Origin: an uncultured Muribaculaceae bacterium
GTDB taxonomy: Bacteria > Bacteroidota > Bacteroidia > Bacteroidales > Muribaculaceae
Direction of reading: 5' to 3'
Length of the DNA: 38,044 nucleotides
NCBI GenBank assembly: GCA_910587545.1
Contig: CAJUMI010000018.1
Coordinates: forward strand, 1 to 38,044
Part shown: one piece after another, positions 31,700-38,044 of the stretch
How positions within the stretch are numbered: position 1 is the first letter of the stretch
Layout: every line of letters begins with the position of its first letter
Program-made: the position numbers and the translations under genes
The notes under the pieces: model-generated
What the model was told of the DNA's origin: nothing
Databases searched by the model: none
What the model saw: the letters and a program-made list of their open reading frames with translations, nothing else

Positions 31700-34555
31700 A
31701 TGACTAAAGTTAAGAGTAATACATCACAGACCACAGATAAATCATGTCAGACATCGCTGAGCGTCATAGGCGCGCGGGTCAATAACCTCAAGAATATAGA
31801 TGTCGACATACCCCATAACTCACTGACCGTTGTCACGGGATTAAGCGGAAGCGGGAAATCATCGCTGGCTTTTGACACAATCTATGCCGAAGGCCAGCGA
31901 CGCTATATCGAAACATTTTCGTCTTACGCGCGCAATATGCTCGGTTCGCTCGAGCGCCCCGATGTCGACCATGTCGGCGGACTTTGCCCGGTGATCGCCA
32001 TAGAGCAGAAGACTATCAACAAGAATCCGCGAAGCACCATCGGCACGACGACTGAGATATATGATTATCTGCGACTGCTTTTTTCCCGCATCGCCCACGC
32101 GCGCAGTTACATCAGCGGAGAGGAGATGGTGAAATATACCGAAGAGAAGATTGTCAGCCTGATACTCGACAAGTTTGGCGGTCGTAAGATCTATATCCTC
32201 TCACCTTTGGTCAACAACCGCAAAGGCCACTACAAAGAATTGTTCGAAACACTGCGCAAGAAAGGATTTCTGCACGTCAGACTTGACGGAGAACTGACCG
32301 AAATCACCTCGGGCATGAAACTCGACCGTTATAAAAACCACAGCATCGAACTCGTTGTCGACCGTCTAAAAGTCGCTGCTAAAGACATCAGACGCCTTCA
32401 CGACACTGTCGCCGACGCGCTCCGTCAAGGCGACAAACAGCTGATGATCTATGATGTCGAGGCCGACACAATCTCGCACTACAGCCAGAAGCTGATGGAT
32501 CCGGTTTCCGGAATATCATACAGCGAGCCTGCGCCGCATAATTTCTCGTTCAACTCGCCTCAAGGCGCCTGCCCGGGCTGCAAAGGTCTGGGATTTGTCA
32601 ATATCGTGGACCGCTCAAAGATCATTCCCGATGAATCCTTATCAATCCACGACGGAGCCATATTACCGCTCGGCAAATACAAGAACTCTATGATTTTCTG
32701 GCAGATCTCCGCGATATGCGAGAAATACGGATTTGATCTCAAAACGCCGGTCAGACAGCTCGGCGAAGAGTGCCTCAACGACATCCTCAACGGAACCAAC
32801 GAGCGACTCGTGCTGAAAAACGACACCCTCAGCACCACAAATTATTTCACCTCTTACGAAGGGCTGGTCAAATATATCGAGATGCAGCAAAGCGACGACG
32901 CCGGCTCGGCCGCCCAAAAATGGAGCGGTCAGTTTTTCTCCCGCATCGTCTGCCCCGAGTGCAACGGCGACCGCCTCAACCGCGAGGCACTTCATTTCTT
33001 TATCGATGACAAGAATATAGCCGACCTCACCAGACTCGATATCGGCAAACTCCATCAATGGACCAAGACGGTGCTTGACCGTCTCGATTCAAAAGACAGG
33101 GCCATTGCGTCAGAGATAATAAAGGAGATAGGCAACCGCCTCGGATTCCTTGTCGACGTCGGACTTGACTACCTGCAGCTCAACCGCAACTCGGCTACAC
33201 TTTCCGGCGGAGAAAGCCAGCGCATAAGGCTTGCCACTCAGTTAGGCTCTGAACTTGTCAATGTGCTCTACATACTCGACGAGCCGAGTATCGGTCTGCA
33301 TCAACGCGACAACCACAGACTTATAGACTCGCTCAAACGCCTGCGCGATGCATCCAATTCGATCATCGTCGTCGAGCACGACAAAGACATCATGCTCGAG
33401 GCTGACTATGTCGTCGACATAGGTCCAGCCGCAGGGCGCAAAGGCGGTGAGGTAGTATTTCAGGGCACACCGGCCGAGATGCTTCGCTCAGATACTCTGA
33501 CAGCCCGATATCTCAACGGGCAGAAAGCAATCGTCCCGGGCAAACGCCGCGAGGGATCGGGTAAGACGATACGTCTGCTCGGATGCAAGGGCCACAACCT
33601 GCGCAACGTGGATTTTACTCTTCCGTTAGGCACACTTACATGCGTGGCCGGTGTTTCGGGCAGCGGAAAATCATCGCTGGTCAACGGCACTCTGCAGCCG
33701 ATCCTGAGCCGGCACTTCTATCGTTCAACAATGCAGCCGTTGCCGTATAGAGAAATTACAGGGATCGAGAATATCGACAAAGTCGTTACCGTAGACCAGT
33801 CGCCGCTCGGGCGTTCACCCAGATCAAATCCGGCTACTTATACAGGTGTGTTCTCCGATATCCGTTCGCTGTTTGTCTCGCTGCCTGAAGCCAAGATCCG
33901 GGGCTACAAACCCGGGCGCTTCTCGTTTAACGTGGCCGGCGGACGCTGTGAGGCCTGCAGCGGCAACGGCTACAAGACAATCGAGATGAATTTCCTGCCT
34001 GATGTACTCGTGCCTTGTGAGGTCTGCGGCGGCAAACGCTACAACCGCGAGACTCTCGAAGTTCGTTACAAAGGCAAATCAATCGCCGACGTGCTGGATC
34101 TCACCATCAATCAAGCTGTTGATTTTTTTGCCGGCATACCCTCAATTCTGAAAAAAATCAAGGTCCTCCAGGATATCGGTCTCGGCTATATCAGACTCGG
34201 ACAACCGTCATCGACCCTGTCCGGAGGCGAAAATCAGAGAGTGAAACTCGCGACCGAACTTGCAAAAAAAGACACCGGCCGCACTCTCTTCATACTCGAC
34301 GAGCCCACAACCGGCCTGCATTTCGACGATGTCAACACGCTCCTGAACATTCTCAACCGTCTTGTAGACAAAGGCAATACCGTTCTTGTCATAGAACACA
34401 ATCTCGACATACTGAAATGCGCCGACCATATCATTGACATGGGACCCGGCGGCGGAGACAACGGCGGAAACATCATTGCCGAAGGCACTCCCGAACAGCT
34501 TGCCGGACTTGATTCACCGACAGCTCCATATCTGAAATCAGAGCTAAACCCATAG
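31700..34555 (+). CDS. uvrA: Excinuclease ABC subunit UvrA, first zinc finger degenerate
   Basis: 951 aa DNA-damage recognition ATPase of nucleotide excision repair. Both ABC modules are complete: Walker A GLSGSGKSS and GVSGSGKSS, signatures LSGGESQRIRLA and LSGGENQRVKLA, Walker B YILDEPSIGLH and FILDEPTTGLH. Cysteine pairs are seen in CPGCKG, CPECNGDRLN, and the C-terminal finger CEACSGNG...CEVCGGKRYN. In the first finger the leading pair is missing: Asp267 and Ser270 stand where E. coli has Cys253 and Cys256, while Cys291 and Cys294 are kept with the same 24-residue spacing. Length is close to E. coli UvrA (940). It may be the second UvrA type found in some Bacteroidetes; a standard copy elsewhere in the genome would fit. 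Confidence 0.93.
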   Translation: MTKVKSNTSQTTDKSCQTSLSVIGARVNNLKNIDVDIPHNSLTVVTGLSGSGKSSLAFDTIYAEGQRRYIETFSSYARNMLGSLERPDVDHVGGLCPVIAIEQKTINKNPRSTIGTTTEIYDYLRLLFSRIAHARSYISGEEMVKYTEEKIVSLILDKFGGRKIYILSPLVNNRKGHYKELFETLRKKGFLHVRLDGELTEITSGMKLDRYKNHSIELVVDRLKVAAKDIRRLHDTVADALRQGDKQLMIYDVEADTISHYSQKLMDPVSGISYSEPAPHNFSFNSPQGACPGCKGLGFVNIVDRSKIIPDESLSIHDGAILPLGKYKNSMIFWQISAICEKYGFDLKTPVRQLGEECLNDILNGTNERLVLKNDTLSTTNYFTSYEGLVKYIEMQQSDDAGSAAQKWSGQFFSRIVCPECNGDRLNREALHFFIDDKNIADLTRLDIGKLHQWTKTVLDRLDSKDRAIASEIIKEIGNRLGFLVDVGLDYLQLNRNSATLSGGESQRIRLATQLGSELVNVLYILDEPSIGLHQRDNHRLIDSLKRLRDASNSIIVVEHDKDIMLEADYVVDIGPAAGRKGGEVVFQGTPAEMLRSDTLTARYLNGQKAIVPGKRREGSGKTIRLLGCKGHNLRNVDFTLPLGTLTCVAGVSGSGKSSLVNGTLQPILSRHFYRSTMQPLPYREITGIENIDKVVTVDQSPLGRSPRSNPATYTGVFSDIRSLFVSLPEAKIRGYKPGRFSFNVAGGRCEACSGNGYKTIEMNFLPDVLVPCEVCGGKRYNRETLEVRYKGKSIADVLDLTINQAVDFFAGIPSILKKIKVLQDIGLGYIRLGQPSSTLSGGENQRVKLATELAKKDTGRTLFILDEPTTGLHFDDVNTLLNILNRLVDKGNTVLVIEHNLDILKCADHIIDMGPGGGDNGGNIIAEGTPEQLAGLDSPTAPYLKSELNP

Positions 34556-34609
34556 ACAATGCGCGGGAGCCGCAGCCAAATTCACTTTTATCAAATTAAG
34601 GTGAAAAAA

Positions 34610-34641
34610 TTTGGTCGTGTCAGCTAATCTTTCTACTTTTA
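34610..34641 (+). promoter_or_regulatory. Probable promoter of malQ
   Basis: TTTG (34610-34613), a 20-nt spacer and TACTTTTA (34634-34641) fit the Bacteroidetes promoter with one mismatch, the last G. Predicted start near 34648, leader about 53 nt. Confidence 0.55.
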
Positions 34642-34700
34642 CGAACAATTCGATTTGAGATTCTATCAACTTACTAACATCAAGTAATCCTCCATCAACC

Positions 34701-37376
34701 ATGAAACTTATATTTCATGTCGATTACCGCACCACATGGGGCGAATCTGTCTTTATTTACGGCAACATCCCGGCTCTTGGAAATGATGATGTCAGCCATG
34801 CGCTCAAACTTTCGATAACAGACTCCGAGCATTGGTCCGTTGCCATTGATATCCCGGACGATGTCAAGTGCTTCGACTACCGTTATGTCGTCCGCAACGA
34901 TAATGGCATAACCGCAAATGAATGGGGTAATCCTCATCGCTTTTCAGCCGACGCCAAGACAAACGAATATGTGATTTACGACCGCTGGCAGGATCAGCCC
35001 TGGGACAAGCCCTACTATTCTTCCGCGTTTACCGATTGCATCTGCAAGCGCAAAATCTCGGGCAAGGCGCCCAAACCGGCCATAGGCAAGCTGCAACTTC
35101 AGGTTGCCGCTCCTATGGTAAAAGCCGATCAGGTACTTGCTGTCTGCGGTTCAGCTGCAGAGTTAGGTAACTGGGACGTCAGGTCTGCCGTCAGGATGAG
35201 TGATGTCTCCTACCCTGTCTGGACCGTAAATCTTCCGGCCAAGGGCCTGACTCCGTCGACAGAATATAAATTTGTCATTCTTGATGCCGCGACAGGCGGA
35301 CTCGTGGCCTGGGAAGGTGGAGCCAACCGCTATATCGGAATAGCAGCCGAAGCAGATCGCGCAACAATAATCGCCGGACTCAGATTTATCAATCCTCTTT
35401 CGCCGTGGAAAGGAGCCGGCACTGCAATACCGGTATTCTCAATCCGAACGGAAAACGACTTCGGAGTCGGCGATTTCGGCGACATCCATGATATGGTCGA
35501 TTGGTGCGCCGAAACCGGACAGACAGTTCTGCAAATTCTGCCGATCAACGACACAACGATGACCCGCACGTGGGTTGACTCATACCCTTACAAGGCAAAT
35601 TCAACTTTTGCGCTTCATCCGATGTTTCTACGCCTGAGCGAACTCGGCACTCTGGCTGATGCAGACCGTCAGGCCTATTACGACAGTCTTGGTCGCGAGC
35701 TCAACGCCTTAAAAGAAATAGATTATGAACGTGTGAACAACGGAAAAATGGAATTCGCACGTGAAATATTCGCTCAGGAAGGCAAAAAAGTGATGTCGTC
35801 AAAAGAATTCAAAGATTTTGTAATTCAAAACGAATATTGGCTCAAACCCTACGCCGCATTCTGTGTGCTGCGCGATAAATTCGATACGCCTGACTACACA
35901 AAATGGGGCGAGTATGCGGATTACGATGCCGAAAAAGTCGAGCGGTTGGTATGCGACAATGTCTATGAGATTAATTTTGTCTACTACCTGCAGTTCAATC
36001 TCGACAAACAGATGCACGCAGCCAAGAACTACGCCAACAGCAAGGGAGTAGCACTTAAAGGCGATATCCCTATCGGAATCTCTCGCACAAGTGTCGACGC
36101 ATGGCTTAATCCACGGCTGTTCAACCTCGACTGTCAGGCGGGAGCACCACCGGATGACTTCTCTGTCCTCGGCCAGAACTGGGGGTTGCCTACTTACAAC
36201 TGGGAGGAAATGAGCCGTGACGGTTTCGCATGGTGGAAGTCGCGTTTTAGAAAAATGTCTGAATACTTCGATGCCTACCGCATTGACCATATACTCGGTT
36301 TCTTCCGTATCTGGCAGATCCCGACTGACGCAATCCACGGCCTGCTTGGCATATTCAATCCTGCTCTTCCGTTTACTCCCGACGAGTTGAAATACAGCTA
36401 TGATTTCTGGATTAATCCTGAAGTCCAGACCAATCCCCTTATCATGGACTGGTTTCTATACGACTTTTTCGGAGAGTTCACCGACGAAGTTCGTGATAAA
36501 TTCTTATTGCCGGCAGGAGAAGGACGCTATAAGCTCAAAGACGAGTATTCCACTCAGAACAAAGTTGCCGACTTCTTTGAGCGTCAGGAAAAATCAGATA
36601 AAAACTCCAGGATCTGCGATGCTCTGCTCGGACTGATTGACAATGTGCTGTTTATCGAGGATCCTTACGAAAAAGGCAAATATCATCCGCGAATATCAGC
36701 CCAATATACGTTTGCCTACAGATCACTGAACGATTATGAACGATGGTGCTTCGATCGCCTGTACAACGATTTCTTCTATTGCCGTCACAATGATTTTTGG
36801 TATGGCAAAGCTATGTGGAAACTTCCACCGCTCATCGATGCCACCGACATGCTTGTATGCGGAGAGGATCTCGGCATGATCCCTGCCTGCGTTCCGGCCG
36901 TGATGGAGAAACTCGAGATATTGTCTCTTGAAATCCAACGTATGCCCAAAGATCCCGGATCGCGTTTCGGCAACACATGGCAATATCCCTACTACAGTGT
37001 CTGCACCACTTCGACCCACGACATGGGCGGCATACGCCAATGGTGGGAAGAAGATCACGCACAGTCTCAGGAATTCTACAATACTGTTCTCCACGAAAGC
37101 GGCGAGGCCCCCTATTACGCCGAGCCATGGATATGCGACCGCATTATAGACCTGCATCTCAAATCACCGTCGATGTTCTGCATCATTCCGCTTCAGGACT
37201 GGCTGTCGACCGACGGTTCACTGCGCCGTACAAACCCACGCGAAGAGCAGATCAATGTACCGTCCAACTCGCGTCACTACTGGCGTTACAGAATGCACCT
37301 CTCAGTCGAAGACCTCAGATCCAACAAAGATTTCACAGGATATCTCCTCTCGAAAATCAAAGGATCTAATCGATAA
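34701..37376 (+). CDS. malQ: 4-alpha-glucanotransferase (GH77, DPE2-like) with two CBM20 domains
   Basis: 891 aa. Two starch-binding CBM20-type domains come first: about 1-105 (YRTTWGESVFIYGNIPALGN, DYRYVVRNDNG) and about 130-235 (LAVCGSAAELGNWDVRSAVRM, STEYKFVIL, VAWEGGANRYI). The GH77 barrel follows from about 245: GAGTAIPVFSIRTENDFGVGDFGD, LPINDTT, then the nucleophile Asp529 in YRIDHILGFFRIW, acid/base Glu722 in VCGEDLGMIP, and Asp774 in TSTHDMGG. It moves glucan segments between maltodextrins and other glucans. No signal peptide, so cytoplasmic. Domain order and length resemble plant-type DPE2 rather than the ~500-690-aa bacterial MalQ. It appears monocistronic, with its own promoter and terminator. 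Confidence 0.95.
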   Translation: MKLIFHVDYRTTWGESVFIYGNIPALGNDDVSHALKLSITDSEHWSVAIDIPDDVKCFDYRYVVRNDNGITANEWGNPHRFSADAKTNEYVIYDRWQDQPWDKPYYSSAFTDCICKRKISGKAPKPAIGKLQLQVAAPMVKADQVLAVCGSAAELGNWDVRSAVRMSDVSYPVWTVNLPAKGLTPSTEYKFVILDAATGGLVAWEGGANRYIGIAAEADRATIIAGLRFINPLSPWKGAGTAIPVFSIRTENDFGVGDFGDIHDMVDWCAETGQTVLQILPINDTTMTRTWVDSYPYKANSTFALHPMFLRLSELGTLADADRQAYYDSLGRELNALKEIDYERVNNGKMEFAREIFAQEGKKVMSSKEFKDFVIQNEYWLKPYAAFCVLRDKFDTPDYTKWGEYADYDAEKVERLVCDNVYEINFVYYLQFNLDKQMHAAKNYANSKGVALKGDIPIGISRTSVDAWLNPRLFNLDCQAGAPPDDFSVLGQNWGLPTYNWEEMSRDGFAWWKSRFRKMSEYFDAYRIDHILGFFRIWQIPTDAIHGLLGIFNPALPFTPDELKYSYDFWINPEVQTNPLIMDWFLYDFFGEFTDEVRDKFLLPAGEGRYKLKDEYSTQNKVADFFERQEKSDKNSRICDALLGLIDNVLFIEDPYEKGKYHPRISAQYTFAYRSLNDYERWCFDRLYNDFFYCRHNDFWYGKAMWKLPPLIDATDMLVCGEDLGMIPACVPAVMEKLEILSLEIQRMPKDPGSRFGNTWQYPYYSVCTTSTHDMGGIRQWWEEDHAQSQEFYNTVLHESGEAPYYAEPWICDRIIDLHLKSPSMFCIIPLQDWLSTDGSLRRTNPREEQINVPSNSRHYWRYRMHLSVEDLRSNKDFTGYLLSKIKGSNR

Positions 37377-37390
37377 ATGAGATCCAACAA

Positions 37391-37430
37391 ATGAATGTCC
37401 GGTCTATATTTTCCGGACATTCATTTTATT
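37391..37430 (+). terminator. Terminator of malQ
   Basis: Perfect 12-nt arms (37391-37402 and 37413-37424) with a 10-nt AT-rich loop are followed by TTTATT. It lies 14 nt after the malQ stop codon. Confidence 0.88.
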
Positions 37431-37454
37431 GACTATTTATACCAAAAATACTAA

Positions 37455-37685
37455 GAGTCTGTTTAAAAACAAATGTTAATAAAAAACAAGCATCAGTCGA
37501 AATTTCAGACACTAATTCTTTGAGGATTGTTTAAGTAAATGAATAAAAACAAACAAAACCCAAGAATTATGTATCTGACCGATTTGACTGATGCTCAAAA
37601 AGAGTATATAAGAGGAACAATTCTCATGTATAATCCGCAAAACGAAATGTTCCAGGGCTATAAAACGAAGCGTATCATTCTATAA
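37455..37685 (+). mobile_element. Probable remnant of an insertion sequence (IS5-like left end)
   Basis: GAGTCTGTTTAAAAAC at 37455-37470 resembles the terminal inverted repeat of IS5-type elements in Bacteroidetes, from memory. It is followed about 100 nt later by a start codon and a peptide that looks like the N-terminus of such a transposase. No matching right end or intact transposase is present before the partial gene at 37785. The stretch is AT-rich compared with the genes around it. Confidence 0.4.
37569..37685 (+). pseudogene. Truncated transposase N-terminus
   Basis: A 38-codon frame starts MYLTDLTDAQKEYI, like the LTDxQW opening of IS5-family transposases, but diverges after about 14-19 residues and stops inside a direct repeat. 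The catalytic DDE region is absent. If this is not an IS remnant it is an orphan small frame with no supporting promoter. Confidence 0.4.
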
Positions 37686-37698
37686 AACGAAGCGTATC
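37658..37698. repeat. 19-nt direct repeat, two copies
   Basis: Two identical 19-nt copies (37658-37676 and 37680-37698) are separated by ATT, giving a period of 22 nt. The unit begins CTATAAAACG and ends CGTATC. The first copy forms the end of the truncated transposase-like frame. It could mark a deletion junction of the mobile element or slippage duplication. Confidence 0.8.
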
Positions 37699-37726
37699 CC
37701 AATTCATACTATCTACAAACATTAGA

Positions 37727-37755
37727 GAGGCGCAGACTTCACCAGTCCGCGCCTC
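37727..37755 (-). terminator. Probable terminator of the partial minus-strand gene
   Basis: Twelve-nt arms (37727-37738 and 37744-37755) with a 5-nt loop lie 29 nt beyond the stop of the gene at 37785. The single imperfect pair is G-U when transcribed from the minus strand but A-C from the plus strand, which favours the minus orientation. A strong U-run is not visible. Confidence 0.6.
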
Positions 37756-37784
37756 TTTAATGCCGTTATATTATAGTTCCAATA

Positions 37785-38044
37785 TCATTCGAACCATGAG
37801 TCAACCGTCCTTATGGCCTCTTCGCGGTCGATGTTGAACCTCGCCCACTCCGAGGCGTAGTCGGCGGCCTTGTCGTGACCCGGGTTGGTGAGCGCGAGTA
37901 TCTGGTGGGTCTTTATCGCGTCCTCCTCGGTCTGCGAGTACAGGCTGCGGATTACCCCGTTTATCAAGGCATCCCGGCTGTCGTCGGCCGCCTCTATCAG
38001 AGTGCCGCCGTCATCTTCCGGGCCGGTGTAGGCATAGGCGGTTA
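37785..38044 (-). CDS. 3' end of an unrecognised gene (C-terminal 86 aa)
   Basis: The frame is open from the window edge to a stop at 37785; the start lies outside. The visible C-terminal part contains TYAYTGPEDDGG-like sequence, EAADDSRDALINGVIRSLYS, EEDAIKTHQILALTNPG, ADYASEWARFNIDREEAIRTV and ends DSWFE. It is acidic and probably helical, with no signal or membrane segment in view. Codons are more GC-rich in third position than in the AT-rich stretch beside it. I do not recognise the family. Its place next to an IS remnant and a tandem repeat fits an accessory region, but that is inference. Confidence 0.7.
   Translation of the reverse strand, partial: TAYAYTGPEDDGGTLIEAADDSRDALINGVIRSLYSQTEEDAIKTHQILALTNPGHDKAADYASEWARFNIDREEAIRTVDSWFE

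Noticed and set aside
37658..37698. Two direct repeats considered as the start of a CRISPR array
   Set aside because: The separating sequence is only 3 nt, the unit is 19 nt, there are two copies, and no cas gene is near.

Overview
The window looks like chromosomal DNA of a Bacteroidales bacterium, most likely a gut member near Muribaculaceae/Bacteroides. The family assignment is inferred from gene content and was not tested by any search. The signs are: recurrent promoters of the Bacteroidetes primary-sigma type (TTTG, about 20 nt, TAnnTTTG) before tRNA-Pro, rpsP, clpP, tig and the etf operon; a Porin_10-type outer-membrane protein; a DUF4296 lipoprotein; ribosomal protein S16 with a long Ala/Glu/Lys tail; an IleRS with the GIHH form of the HIGH motif; a DPE2-like 4-alpha-glucanotransferase with two starch-binding domains; and a secreted protein with a gliding-motility-type C-terminal domain.

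Layout. (1) 1-2155, minus: a truncated tRNA-Pro(UGG) with its own promoter and a leader hairpin, then a two-gene unit of an FKBP-type prolyl isomerase and a lipoprotein ADP-ribosylglycohydrolase. (2) 2261-5153, plus: porin and a membrane-anchored solute-binding-like protein. (3) 5159-10767, minus: a tight operon ileS - dksA-like - lspA - DUF4296 lipoprotein - 63-aa protein, whose last four genes overlap by one base at each junction. (4) 11031-11579, minus: rpsP with clear promoter and terminator, then a 447-nt gap without a gene. (5) 12027-18450, minus: clpP - clpX - recQ - kinase/RapZ-C fusion - MurU-like nucleotidyltransferase, spaced like one operon. (6) 18643-20022, minus: tig with promoter and strong terminator, divergent from (7) 20238-25441, plus: purL and a PurF-like protein. 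(8) 25584-29219, plus: etfB - etfA - acyl-CoA dehydrogenase. (9) 29370-34555, plus: CHU_C-type secreted protein, lytic transglycosylase, uvrA. (10) 34701-37376, plus: malQ. (11) 37377-38044: terminator, a probable insertion-sequence remnant with a 19-nt direct repeat, and the 3' end of an unrecognised minus-strand gene.

Most of the window is housekeeping: translation, proteostasis, lipoprotein maturation, purine synthesis and DNA repair. The parts most worth a second look are the kinase/RapZ-C fusion beside a MurU-like gene (probable peptidoglycan amino-sugar recycling with a built-in metabolite sensor), a PurF-like enzyme without its nucleophilic cysteine but with its PRPP loop and Fe-S-type cysteines, an Etf/acyl-CoA dehydrogenase operon with bifurcating-type EtfB motifs, a UvrA lacking two cysteines of its first zinc finger, and a nine-G run inside the RecQ Walker A codons. 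I saw no CRISPR array, complete transposon, prophage or recognisable defence system.
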